A stretch of DNA of 64,000 nt, taken from positions 191,758-255,757 of the forward strand of contig CAWFFV010000002.1 of NCBI GenBank assembly GCA_963814985.1, in the 5' to 3' direction. Shown piece by piece: positions 36,258-45,545 of the stretch. The DNA is from CAWFFV01 sp963814985 (lineage in GTDB: Bacteria > Chloroflexota > Ktedonobacteria > Ktedonobacterales > Ktedonobacteraceae). The notes under the pieces were generated by a model. That model was given only the letters and a program-made list of their open reading frames with translations, was not told the origin of the DNA and made no database searches. Position numbers and translations under genes: made by a program. Numbering within the stretch: the stretch's first letter is position 1; every line of letters begins with the position of its first letter.

Positions 36258-37742
36258 ATGGAAGCACAGGACAAGCAAATGGACAGGTCTTTCATGCCCG
36301 AAGTCATAGTGACCTTGAGAGATCTAGCACAACTCTCACAGCATATTGGGGTTGATGGAGCAAAGGCAACTGACACGAGAGCCATGAAACTTCTTGAGTG
36401 CCTCTTGAAGCTCTGCAAGGCACAACGTGGTGCCATATTCCTCACCACACAACCTCTTATCGGACGACAGCAATCTTCTATGTCTTTTCTTTCTCTAAAG
36501 ATGATGCTCCGCCCCTTTGCATTACTTGAGATGGACGAGAATGATGCACTTACACTACTAAATCAGTTCTTAGGAGAAGATGCAAATACCCAATCGCCTT
36601 CCAGTGAGCCATGTTGGGTCATCTATAAACTACCGGTTTCGTTTCCCACTGTTCATGAGCAAGACGCGCAACCACTCCAGTATACCACAGAGCAGGTGGA
36701 ACAAATAATACAGCCGTTTTATGCTCTTCTCGTTCTCGGTTGGACAGGAGAAACCCTACACGTATGTCCCCCCCTTATGGAGAGAGCACGCAAAATTCTG
36801 CCACAGGTTGCGGACGGCATCGGCGCAGTCATCCAACATGAACTGTTGACCGAACGCCTTCACGAACTCGAAACAACTGCTGACCATAAGGCCTTGCGTG
36901 AAATGGAACTGCTTAAAGCGGAACTGCTGGCAACCGTCAGCCATGAATTGCGCAGCCCATTAGCTTCTATTAAGGGGTATGCGGCAACGCTTCTGCGCCA
37001 TGAACGTCGCATCTCGCGTGAGGAACGCCATGAGTTCCTTTTAGCGATCAACGAAGCAAGTGATCGTTTGGAGGTTGTTATTGATCGTCTACTGGAGATA
37101 TCCCAACTGGAAACCGGTACGATTACGATGAAACGCTCTCCAGTGAACTTGACACATCTGGTACGTGAAGCTATCATCGCTATTGAACAGCGTCTTGCTG
37201 ACCCTGAACACCAGAATAACCCTGCTCATCCTGAGGCACATTTTACATTTACACTCCATATGCAGGATGGTCATGGGACACCGACCTGTCATGAGCCAGT
37301 CATTCAGGCTGACCGACTTCGTCTGAGGGCAGTCCTTGACAATCTCCTGGAAAATGCTATTGACTATTCGCCCGATGGCGGTGCAATTGAAGTGGTGATA
37401 CGTCCACTTTTCGAGTCAAACGGGGAACAGGTCGCCTCATCTGAGCATGACGAGAGAAAGCGCAAAACTAACTATGCATGGACTACATTCACTGTGCAAC
37501 CCATGGTGGAAATGTGTATACATGACAACGGGATAGGTATTCCACCTGAACATATCAAGGCGATCTTTGACCGCTTCCACCGTGTCGATACTCGTCTCAT
37601 ACGAGAGGTCAATGGGCTGGGTCTGGGACTGGCAATTTGTAAGCGCATTGTCGAGTTGCATGATGGTATGATTTGGGCAGAAAGTGAAATCGGCAAAGGG
37701 AGTACGTTCCATGTCTGGTTACCGATGGATGTGAATAAGTAA
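36258..37742 (+). CDS. Cytoplasmic sensor histidine kinase, partner of the next gene
   Basis: A 494-residue kinase without membrane helices. The first 190 residues are a GAF-like sensory region (LLECLLKLCKAQRGAIFLTTQ). A short coiled segment leads to HisKA with VSHELRSPLASIKGYAATLL (phospho-His). The ATPase domain has NLLENAIDYSPDGG, HDNGIGIPPEH and GLGLGLAICKRIVELHDG. ATG 36258 follows GAGGAATGAG; a TTG at 36225 is rejected. The response-regulator gene begins 36 nt downstream, so the pair is a two-component system. The promoter is the four-half-site type. Confidence 0.9.
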   Translation: MEAQDKQMDRSFMPEVIVTLRDLAQLSQHIGVDGAKATDTRAMKLLECLLKLCKAQRGAIFLTTQPLIGRQQSSMSFLSLKMMLRPFALLEMDENDALTLLNQFLGEDANTQSPSSEPCWVIYKLPVSFPTVHEQDAQPLQYTTEQVEQIIQPFYALLVLGWTGETLHVCPPLMERARKILPQVADGIGAVIQHELLTERLHELETTADHKALREMELLKAELLATVSHELRSPLASIKGYAATLLRHERRISREERHEFLLAINEASDRLEVVIDRLLEISQLETGTITMKRSPVNLTHLVREAIIAIEQRLADPEHQNNPAHPEAHFTFTLHMQDGHGTPTCHEPVIQADRLRLRAVLDNLLENAIDYSPDGGAIEVVIRPLFESNGEQVASSEHDERKRKTNYAWTTFTVQPMVEMCIHDNGIGIPPEHIKAIFDRFHRVDTRLIREVNGLGLGLAICKRIVELHDGMIWAESEIGKGSTFHVWLPMDVNK

Positions 37743-37778
37743 TAGCTATAGTTCATACACCTAAAGGATAGAGGTACC

Positions 37779-38507
37779 ATGCCTGCAAAAAAAACAACTG
37801 TACTGACAGCGGATGATGATCCTCAGCTTCTGCGTCTGGTCGCACGCAATCTCCAACTGGAGGGCTATGAGGTGATCACGGCCAGCGATGGCAAGCAAGC
37901 ACTCGAACTGATAGAAACTCGCATTCCCGATCTTGTGTTGCTCGATGTTATGATGCCCAAAATGGATGGCTTTACCGTCTGCCACCGCGTACGCGAGTTT
38001 TCTGCGGTACCGATCATTATCATTACGGCTCGTGGGCAGGATCAGGATAAGGTCAGAGGTCTCGACCTGGGGGCAGATGATTATCTGACCAAGCCTTTCA
38101 GTGTGGATGAACTGCTAGCTCGTGTACGAGCGGTGTTGCGACGTGCAAAATTTACCACCAATGAACAGGTTCATGCCTTGCGAACGACAACAGCCATTGG
38201 CGATTTAACAATTGACTATGCACAGCATCTGGTTTCCATGGCAGGTAAAGAAATTGTCCTTACACCAACTGAATACCGTATTGTCTCGTACCTGGCACAA
38301 AATGCCGGACGAGTAGTAACACAAGATCTGCTTTTAGAGCATGTTTGGGGAGCAGAGTATGTTGGCGAGGGCCACATGCTCCAGGTCAATATTAACCGTC
38401 TGCGTCGCAAAATTGAACCTGATCATTCCCATCCACGTTATATCCTCACAAAAGTAGGGATTGGGTATCTCCTCGCCGCCCAACCTGATGCGCGAGTAAG
38501 CAACTGA
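37779..38507 (+). CDS. OmpR/PhoB-family response regulator
   Basis: A 242-residue transcription factor. The receiver domain has the acidic pair ADDDP near residue 12, the phospho-Asp in VLLDVMMPK (about 55), Thr in IIITARG and Lys in LTKPFS. The winged-helix DNA-binding domain (from about 140) includes LTPTEYRIVSYLAQNAGRVVTQDLLLEHVWG and the C-terminal VNINRLRRKIEPD. Such proteins bind tandem direct repeats with 11-nt spacing, which is what four promoters in this window carry. It is the best candidate regulator of that set. Its stop codon TGA is the first triplet of a 33-bp palindrome. Confidence 0.93.
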   Translation: MPAKKTTVLTADDDPQLLRLVARNLQLEGYEVITASDGKQALELIETRIPDLVLLDVMMPKMDGFTVCHRVREFSAVPIIIITARGQDQDKVRGLDLGADDYLTKPFSVDELLARVRAVLRRAKFTTNEQVHALRTTTAIGDLTIDYAQHLVSMAGKEIVLTPTEYRIVSYLAQNAGRVVTQDLLLEHVWGAEYVGEGHMLQVNINRLRRKIEPDHSHPRYILTKVGIGYLLAAQPDARVSN

Positions 38508-38574
38508 CAGAGAAAGCTTATGAGTCATCGGCGAGGTCTCCACCTCGCCGATGACTCATAAGCTTTCTCTGTCA
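38505..38574. terminator. 33-bp perfect palindrome at the response-regulator stop codon
   Basis: Arms 38505-38537 and 38542-38574 are perfectly complementary with a 4-nt loop. The left arm begins with the TGA stop of the response-regulator gene. There is no T-run. It resembles the long palindromes elsewhere in the window but lacks their flank module. Confidence 0.75.
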
Positions 38575-38602
38575 ATTTATTCCCTCATTTGCCCACAATT
38601 TT

Positions 38603-38669
38603 CCTGTGATCCCTTCGTGAGATGCGTTTTCATCGACGTGATAGTACTGTGATCAATGAACAGTAAGAT
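38603..38669 (+). promoter_or_regulatory. Four-half-site activator promoter of uspA
   Basis: Half-sites CCTGTGAT (38603), TTCGTGAG (38614), GACGTGAT (38635) and ACTGTGAT (38646) have G at 38606, 38617, 38638 and 38649. A TAAGAT -10 at 38664-38669 starts 58 nt after the first G. The geometry is identical to that of hsp20. Confidence 0.62.
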
Positions 38670-38692
38670 TCAAATAAAAAGGAGAAGGGATC

Positions 38693-39703
38693 ATGTTTAA
38701 GCGAATTCTTGTTCCGCTAGACGGATCGGAGCGTGCGGAGCGTGCTATCACCATAGCCGGGCGACTGGCACGTGCATCCAATGGTTCTGTGATCTTAATG
38801 CGTGTGGTGGGTACATCCATCGAGTTCTGGCCCTACCAGGCACCACAACCGACTATGGTACAAACGGTCCTCGATGCGGATCTGGAAAGTGCTGCCCGCT
38901 ATCTTGCAGGTGTGGCCGCATTACCAGAATTGGAAGGTGTAGCAACAGAAACTACGGCCCTTTTTGGTCCAACAGCTTCTACTATTCTTTCTACTGCGTA
39001 TTCACAGGATATCGATGTGATTGTGATGTGTAGTCATGGCTATGCAGGCATCACACGCTGGATTATGGGGAGTGTCGCCGAGAAGGTAGCTCGTCATGCA
39101 TCGGTACCAGTCTTGATCCTGCGTGAGGGAGGACCGTTGCCCATTGGCCCACGTCCTGACTCCACACGCCCTTTACGTGTTCTGGTTCCACTCGATGGAT
39201 CAGCACGAGCGAAATCCGCCATTGAACCTGCTGCCTACCTGATTGCAGGTCTGTCTGCTCCCTGTCAGGGAACACTGCATTTAACAAGAGTCGTGAAGCC
39301 ACCTGAGGGCCAACACATCGAGGAGACCAATAAAGAGCAATTTTTGCAGAAGGCGAAAAAGTATCTGAGCACGACGGTTGAGCACATTCATGAGGGTCTT
39401 GTTGCGCATCGTGCCTCAGAGTGCAATCTGACCATTACCTGGTCGGTAGCACTCGATACGGATGTGGCAGGTACGCTGGTCAGAGTTGCGGAGAATGGAG
39501 AAGATGCCGAAGGAGCTGGCATCTTTGGTGGCTGTGATGTGATTGCAATGGCAACGCATGGCTATGGTGGCCTACAACACTGGGCGATGGGCAGTATCAC
39601 TGAACGCGTTCTCAATGCAACAAAGCTTCCGGTTCTGATTATCCGCCCTGTTGATATGCTCGATAAGAATATGGCAAGCAATATTACTATCGTTAGCGTC
39701 TAG
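38693..39703 (+). CDS. uspA: Tandem universal stress protein
   Basis: A 336-residue protein made of two UspA domains (about 1-147 and 160-327). Each starts with the strand motif RILVPLDGSERAERA or RVLVPLDGSARAKSA. Each ends with the ATP-binding pattern GxxGxxxxxxGS, seen as SHGYAGITRWIMGSVAEKV and THGYGGLQHWAMGSITERV, so ATP-binding is expected in both. Such proteins help cells survive energy stress, hypoxia or growth arrest. ATG 38693 has AGGAGAAGGG upstream. It is preceded by the four-half-site promoter, placing it with the kinase/regulator operon and hsp20. Confidence 0.93.
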   Translation: MFKRILVPLDGSERAERAITIAGRLARASNGSVILMRVVGTSIEFWPYQAPQPTMVQTVLDADLESAARYLAGVAALPELEGVATETTALFGPTASTILSTAYSQDIDVIVMCSHGYAGITRWIMGSVAEKVARHASVPVLILREGGPLPIGPRPDSTRPLRVLVPLDGSARAKSAIEPAAYLIAGLSAPCQGTLHLTRVVKPPEGQHIEETNKEQFLQKAKKYLSTTVEHIHEGLVAHRASECNLTITWSVALDTDVAGTLVRVAENGEDAEGAGIFGGCDVIAMATHGYGGLQHWAMGSITERVLNATKLPVLIIRPVDMLDKNMASNITIVSV

Positions 39704-39736
39704 ATCAGGCTATATGAAGCACATTTTACAGTTTTC

Positions 39737-39846
39737 TGATTCCTCAGCGCCGATGGCGCTTCGCAAGTGGTTGAATGTGAGTGGCAGGGTTTGCGGTCTG
39801 AGACCGCAAACCCTGCCACTCACATTCAACCAGAACGAGCTACCGG
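39737..39846. repeat. Palindromic element: 32-bp perfect arms, inverted orientation
   Basis: Arms 39768-39799 and 39801-39832 are perfectly complementary around a single base. The left side holds the conserved module CTGATTCCTCAGCGCC..GGCGCTTCGCA. The right flank GAGCTACCGG is the inverse of the GGTAGCTC flank at 26908. It is therefore the same element in the opposite orientation with a different palindrome. It lies after uspA and before a LysR gene. Confidence 0.78.
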
Positions 39847-39900
39847 ATGCATAAAGTTACCCAATCGGATTTGCCCAAACAAAATCTCATTCTCCCAGCG

Positions 39901-40816
39901 ATGAAGAGCGAGCAACCAGCCTTCACAGTACATCAGCTAACAGTGTTTCGCATCGTCGCCTCCTGTCTCAGCTACACACAAGCAGCAGAGTTACTCTATC
40001 TTTCCCAACCAGCCGTTTCACAACAGATTAAGACACTCGAACTGACCCTGGGCCTGCGACTCTTCGTCCGCAAAGGGAGAGGCATTGTTCTCACTCAGGC
40101 AGGACATGAACTCCTGATCCATGCTGAACGGCTCCTGACCTTGTTTGCAGAGACAGAGACCGTCGTACAAGAGAATTCACACTCTCCAACGGGGAAGTAT
40201 CCTGGTAGGTGCTGGTATCAGTGCTGGCACCTACGTAGTTCCTCCATTACTGGGTACTTTCTCTACCCATTATCCACAAATCCATGTTACACTCACAGTA
40301 GCGAACCGTCGTTCCATTGAAGAGCGTCTCATCACCCACCAATTGGATCTGGCGGTGATGAGTTGCATTGATCAGCAAGATCGTTTCGTCACCGAGTTCT
40401 TTATGCCCTACGAACTGGTCGTCATCGCCCCTCCGTCCCACCAGCTGGTGGGACAGTCCTCACTAACAATCTCAGATCTCCAACAGGAAACATTTCTGCT
40501 TCATGAAGAAGGGTCAGGTTCTACAACGGGGATTGAAAAGCACTTTGCACAGATGGGTATACCTTTACAGAACAAACTGGAATTGGGTAGCACCGATGCT
40601 ATCAAGGAAGGTGTGATCGCCGGGTTAGGGATTGCAGTGGTAGAACGGGAATCCGTTACGCTCGAAGTTGCCTGCAGAGATCTGGTAATGCTGGATGTGC
40701 AAGAATTTCCGCTTCAACGGCCACTGTTTATCGTGTCCTTGAAAGGGAGGCAGCTCTCATTAGCAGCAATTGCATTTCGGCAGTTTCTTCTGCATCAGAG
40801 AACAAATGCCTCATAA
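39901..40816 (+). CDS. LysR-family transcription regulator, one frameshift
   Basis: A regulator of about 305 residues. The N-terminal winged helix reads FRIVASCLSYTQAAELLYLSQPAVSQQI. The effector domain carries GAGISAGTYVVPPLLGTFSTHYP and HEEGSGSTTGIEKHF, similar to CysL/CbbR-type members. The frame breaks at 40172-40176: removing one A from GAGAATTC joins ETVVQE to IHTLQRGSILVGAG. ATG 39901 is preferred because it lies at the usual distance from the helix; ATG 39847 at the edge of the palindromic element is possible. It converges on a second LysR gene 36 nt away. Confidence 0.8.
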
Positions 40817-40852
40817 GCTCCACGCTTTTCCTGCCCCCTACTTGCGCACAAC

Positions 40853-41779
40853 TCATCCTTGCAACACTCGATATTCACGCAAGAACTCGATGAACTCGGT
40901 AGCACTGGCACTCAGAGGCCGCTTGCTCAGACGTGCAATATACCAGCGGCGTTGGATGGGGAAATGTTCTACACGCAAAATAGCCAGCACACGATGCTCA
41001 GTCTCACGCCTCACGGCCACAGCTGAAAGCACACTCACACCCAGACCAGCAGCAATAGCTTGCTTGATAGCTTCGATGTGACCGAGTACCATCCCAATCT
41101 TGAGCGGTATTCCTGCAACCTCGAACAATTCCTCGACAGCAGCACGTGTTCCTGAGCCAACTTCGCGCAGAAGAAATTTTTCGTCGGCTAGCCGGGCCAA
41201 TGGTATTTGAGTCTGTGTAGCCAGCGCATGCGTAATCGAGGCAACCACCACTAAAGGATTTTGCAGAAATGGCTCTGCCACCAATTCATCGATCATGGGT
41301 GGTCGGCCTGCGATCACAAGATCAGCCTTACCTGTGAGCAGACAGGCACGGACATCAGCGCGGTTCGCCACACAGAGATTGAAAGTAATGTCAGGTCGCC
41401 GTCGACGAAAGGCTCCTAAGAGGTGAGGAAGTACATAGGTTCCCACAGTGGTATCTGCAGCAACCCGCAAAGGCACGCCTTCTATCATCCCAGCCCCACG
41501 TAGCTCTGACATGGTCTGCCATATCCTGTCCTCTGCCGTGATCACCTGCTGTGCATGAGCATATAACTCACGTCCTTCATCTGTCAAAGCCAGACGCTTG
41601 CCCCATTGCTCCATAAGGTTTAATTGGGTTAAATGTTCCAGCTCTGCTACCAGCGCGGAAACAGTAGGCTGCTGACAGCCAAGCTCTTCAGCGGCTCGTG
41701 TGTAGCTCAGAAGCCGCGCAACAGTACAAAACGCTCGAAGTTGACGGATCGTGACATTCCTGAAGCGTGACCAGTCCAT
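40853..41779 (-). CDS. LysR-family regulator, CbbR-like, divergent from the phosphoribulokinase-like gene
   Basis: An intact 308-residue LysR protein. The helix-turn-helix reads AFCTVARLLSYTRAAEELGCQQPTVSALVAELE; the effector domain reads ADTTVGTYVLPHLLGAF and LREVGSGTRAAVEELFE. The start ATG 41779 has GGAG seven bases upstream. It is transcribed away from the phosphoribulokinase-like gene with a 180-nt shared region, the classical arrangement of CbbR and its target. I therefore infer it controls that gene; the effector is unknown. Sequence similarity to the first LysR is moderate. Confidence 0.85.
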   Translation of the reverse strand: MDWSRFRNVTIRQLRAFCTVARLLSYTRAAEELGCQQPTVSALVAELEHLTQLNLMEQWGKRLALTDEGRELYAHAQQVITAEDRIWQTMSELRGAGMIEGVPLRVAADTTVGTYVLPHLLGAFRRRRPDITFNLCVANRADVRACLLTGKADLVIAGRPPMIDELVAEPFLQNPLVVVASITHALATQTQIPLARLADEKFLLREVGSGTRAAVEELFEVAGIPLKIGMVLGHIEAIKQAIAAGLGVSVLSAVAVRRETEHRVLAILRVEHFPIQRRWYIARLSKRPLSASATEFIEFLREYRVLQG

Positions 41780-41958
41780 CTATAATCTCCAGCCTATATT
41801 TAACATAGAAAATTGTGACTTGTTCTTATAGATAAGTAGCAGATATGATTATACCACGACTCCAACCTGGATAAATTTCCCTGTATATCTTCCCCCCATT
41901 GAAGAGAATCACACTATAGCAACTGACCAGGAACAAACGAAGGAGCTTATTGAAGGAA

Positions 41959-42904
41959 ATGACTATACGATATGGAACGAGCAAACGCCCTATTATCCTG
42001 GGTATAGTAGGAGATAGTGCGACTGGTAAGACCACACTGAGTCAGGGTATCGTCAAAATTCTGGGTACTGAGAATGTCTCAGTGCTCTGTACAGATGATT
42101 ACCATCGCTTAATCGGCAACAGCGGAAGGAATTGGGCATTACCCCCTTGAACCCTGCATGCAATTATCTGGATATTATGGCACAGCATTTAAGGCTACTA
42201 CGTGCTGGGGAGCCTATCCTGAAGCCACACTACGACCATAGGTCGGGAGATTTTGGACCACCACAATATCTTATGCCACATCCCTTCCTGGTCATCGAGG
42301 GACTACTCGGGCTCTACTGGCAGGAGATGCGCGATGCTTATAGCGTTCGAGTGTATCTTGACCCATCAGAGGAACTGCGATGGCGCTGGAAAGTGCGACG
42401 GGATTCGACGCAGCGGGGATATACTGAACCAGAAGTGCTACGCGAACTGGCAGCCCGTGAGCGCGATTCGCAGAAGTACATCCGACCACAGCGTCTCTAT
42501 GCAGATGTGGTGGTTCTTTCTTTCCTGGGGAGTCATCTCTCTCTCAACAAGAGGAAGATGCACATCTCAATGTACGACTGACCCTCTATGGAACACTGCA
42601 TCATCCGGACTTTAGTGAGGTCATCGCTGAGGATATTTCAGGATGTATCCGTTCGACACTGGGACGCGAAGGAGGTCGAGCCGTCGAGTATCTAGAGATT
42701 GATGGTTCCATACCTGATGAGCCAGCCAGTGCGCTGGAGCGTTGTATTTTAGATCATCTGGATGAATGTGGAGCAGCCTCAGAGACGGATTTAGGAATTT
42801 ATTGCGATCCCCAAACCCGGCATAGTCATCCCTTAGCTCTGACGCAGCTCCTGCTAGTCTATCATCTGCTTCGTGCGAGGCAACGTGATGAGGTTCAAAG
42901 ATGA
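41959..42904 (+). pseudogene. Phosphoribulokinase-like (uridine kinase family), two frameshifts
   Basis: A kinase of about 315 residues. The P-loop is GIVGDSATGKTTLSQ. Restoring one G near 42108 gives TDDYHRLDRQQRKELGITPL, the phosphoribulokinase signature, followed by NPACNYLDIMAQHLRLLRAGEPI and KPHYDHRSGDFGPPQ. Walker-B-like FLVIEGLLGLY and VRVYLDPSEELRWRWKVRRDSTQRG continue the match. A second break near 42523 (one T missing) joins VVVLSF to PGESSLSQQEEDAHLNVRLTLYG and on to the TGA at 42902. Phosphoribulokinase makes ribulose 1,5-bisphosphate for CO2 fixation; no RuBisCO gene is in this window. The divergent CbbR-like regulator supports this reading over uridine kinase. Confidence 0.75.
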
Positions 42905-42988
42905 TACGTTGTCTGCGCTGGCCTACAACCAACGTATCAGCCATGAATCGCCTTTGTTGCCTGTACAGCAGATCTCCTCCCAGCCAGC

Positions 42989-45233
42989 TTAAGCTATAAG
43001 AACTTCTCTCGCAAGAGGCAATTCAAAGAAAAAGGTTGATCCCTGCCCTTCTACCGACTTGAACCAGATACGCCCACGATGTTGCTGAATCAGCTCACGA
43101 CACAGGTACAGTCCCAGTCCGGTTCCTCTGAATTCCTTGAGCACGCACATTGTCTGCCCGAACAAAGCGACCAAAAATATGCGATTGTTGCGCAAGTGGG
43201 ATGCCCATCCCCTGGTCACGCACAGAGAGTTGGGCAACATTGGTTTCTGTCTTCAGGTAAATAGTTATCTCGATCTCTCCACCTTCAGGGCTATATTTCA
43301 TCGCATTGTTGAGAAGGTTGGTGAGTACCTGCTCAATGCGTTGAGGATCGATATCGACAATAATATGTTCTGAGGGAGCCTGTACCAGCAAGGTATGTTG
43401 GCTACTGGTGATGCGTAATCGTGCTACGGCTCTCTTAACCAGCATTCCTAGTTCGGTTGGTGAGGGTTGTAGCTCCAGCAGTCCAGCTTGTAAGCGCGTC
43501 ATATCCAGCAGATCTTCGGTCAATCCAACCAGGCGTGTTGTTGCCTGATCAATCGCCTCTATGGCCTCTGTCTGCCAATCTGCAAGGGGTGGCCCTTTTC
43601 CTCGTGCTGTCTGTGTGATTAGCATGTGCGCAAACCCTTTCAGAACAGCAAGGGGATTGCGCAGTTCATGTGCTGCAATACCAATGAACTCATCCTTCAG
43701 TTGTTCAGCCTCCTTCAGAGCGGTTACATCGTGCATGATGACGACAACAGCAGGATCTTCTATTCCCGTTCCCGCTGCAAAACGTAGTTTTGCTGTCCAG
43801 CCGAGTATGAGCGGATCAATCGCTACAGCATTCAACAGGACGGGAAGGGAGATACCATTGGGATGACAAATCACTTCCTGGAAGTGACGAACGGACTCCC
43901 CTGTGTGCAACGCTCGTAGAGAGACTAATTCATCGATCGTGAGGAGATGTCCATCACTACCAAAAACCTGAATGCCATTCGTAGCAAGAAAATCAGCCAT
44001 GGTCTGTCCCTCTGACCAGGATGCTCCCCACACGGAACTGGTTGCACGATTAGCAAGCACAAGTCGTGCATCCTTTCCACGCACGAGATACACACAACTG
44101 GGCAACTCGTCAATGACACTTTGGAGGAGTACACGACGAGCCTCTGTCTCTGCATGCGCCTGACGCTCTATTAACAAACGACGAGCTTCCGTGACATCAT
44201 GCCAGACAACGACGGCACCAGCAATGGAATCGGCAAATTCGTTCCCATCTCCAGATGATCGGGCTTCTGTTACAGGCTGATACACCTGAAAGGTTTTGAT
44301 CAAGTACTGCCGTGCCTCGTTATCAGAATCGGTGACCGTCACCAGAGTTTCCTGCTCACCGTCTTCCGTCAGCGGAGGAATGGGTAACCCTCGATAACCC
44401 GACGAAGTCGCTACCCCATCGTGCTGTCTGCTCCCCAAAATTTCACGCAAACGCCGCGCCGTATTATTTTCACGCACAATGTTACCCTGGCTATCAACCA
44501 GGACAATACCATCAGTAATACTATCAAAGATCGTATCAAGTTCCCGAATATGGGTCTGAGCCACCCGATATAAGCGGGCATTCTCAACAAATACGGCTGC
44601 TTGTGCCGCCAGACCAATCAACAGTGCTTCATCTTCTGCCGTAAAACAGTCAGGTTCTCCATGCCCCAACAGCAAACCACCGCGTACCTGCCCGGAATGA
44701 TCAAGCAAGGGACCACCAAGAAAACTGCGAACAACGGGATGACCATGTGGGACACCCATAGAGCGTAGTTCATCTGAAGCAAGTTGCCCATGCGCAAAAG
44801 CAAAAGCAGCCTCCTGTGCTTCATCTCGTAGTGTTGTCTTCTGAGTATATCCAGATGAATGGATATGAGCTAAAGCATCAGAAACTCGTACAACAACACC
44901 ATGACGAAAAATAGGGGCGAGCAATCCTTCCCCTCCCAATGGCATACGCCGAAACAACTCTTCTTGCGTCTCGGTGACTCCTACTACAGCAGCCAGATGA
45001 AAAAGATTTCCTTCCGAAGGAACAAGAAGCTGTCCCTGGCTGTCCACTGGACGAAGACTAAATGCCGCAAACTCTGCACCTGTGAGTTCACGAGCAGTTG
45101 CCGCAATTAAGTGTAGTAAGCGTCCCTCATCCAATTCACTCGCAAGCGCTGTGCCAACACGGTTTAATGCGGCAAACCGTTTGGCAGTAGCTTCTATATC
45201 CGAATGACGTTGGCTTCCATTTTTGCGTTTCAT
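42989..45233 (-). CDS. GAF-PAS sensor histidine kinase, paralogue of 33632-35895, one frameshift
   Basis: A soluble kinase of about 748 residues, closely similar in order and sequence to the first: GAF (RFAALNRVGTALASELDEGRLL), PAS-like segments, HisKA with AAHELRNPLAVLKGF, NLLNNAMKYSPEGG and DQGMGIP. The frame breaks near 43128-43135 within GGAATTCAGAGG. Removing one base joins RADNVRAQG to the terminal GTGLGLYLCRELIQQHRGRIWF and STFFFELPLA, ending at 42989. Without that repair the protein loses its last ATP-lid motif. The signal is unknown. It converges on the phosphoribulokinase-like gene. Confidence 0.85.
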
Positions 45234-45545
45234 GTTTCCTTTTCACCTCCTCTTTGTATTACTCTGCCAGGACAAAAAAAAATACACGAATTCCCTCCTC
45301 TTTCTCTCCTGTACCCGAAAATGAAGGAGAGAAACGAATGTTGGGTCTGTTTATACTAAATCAAAAATCATTCTATCCACTTTGTTCTCTTTCATTATAT
45401 CCAATCTCACCCTGCTAGAACAGCCAGGGCATTTCAAGTTTTCAAGCACATCAATATTCCACAAATCCTTCATTGGTTGCATACAGCCATAGGAAAATGA
45501 GAAAATATCACAAGAGGAATACACCATCATAAGAGAGGGACCATA
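45234..45545. other. Divergent intergenic region, no gene seen
   Basis: An A/T-rich stretch between the kinase gene and the acyl-CoA dehydrogenase gene. It must hold both promoters. No shared half-site array or hairpin of note was found. Confidence 0.4.

Noticed and set aside
38645..38665. TACTGT-N9-ACAGTA inverted repeat as a separate uspA operator
   Set aside because: It overlaps the fourth half-site and the -10 of the shared array, which explains the sequence better and is repeated at three other promoters.
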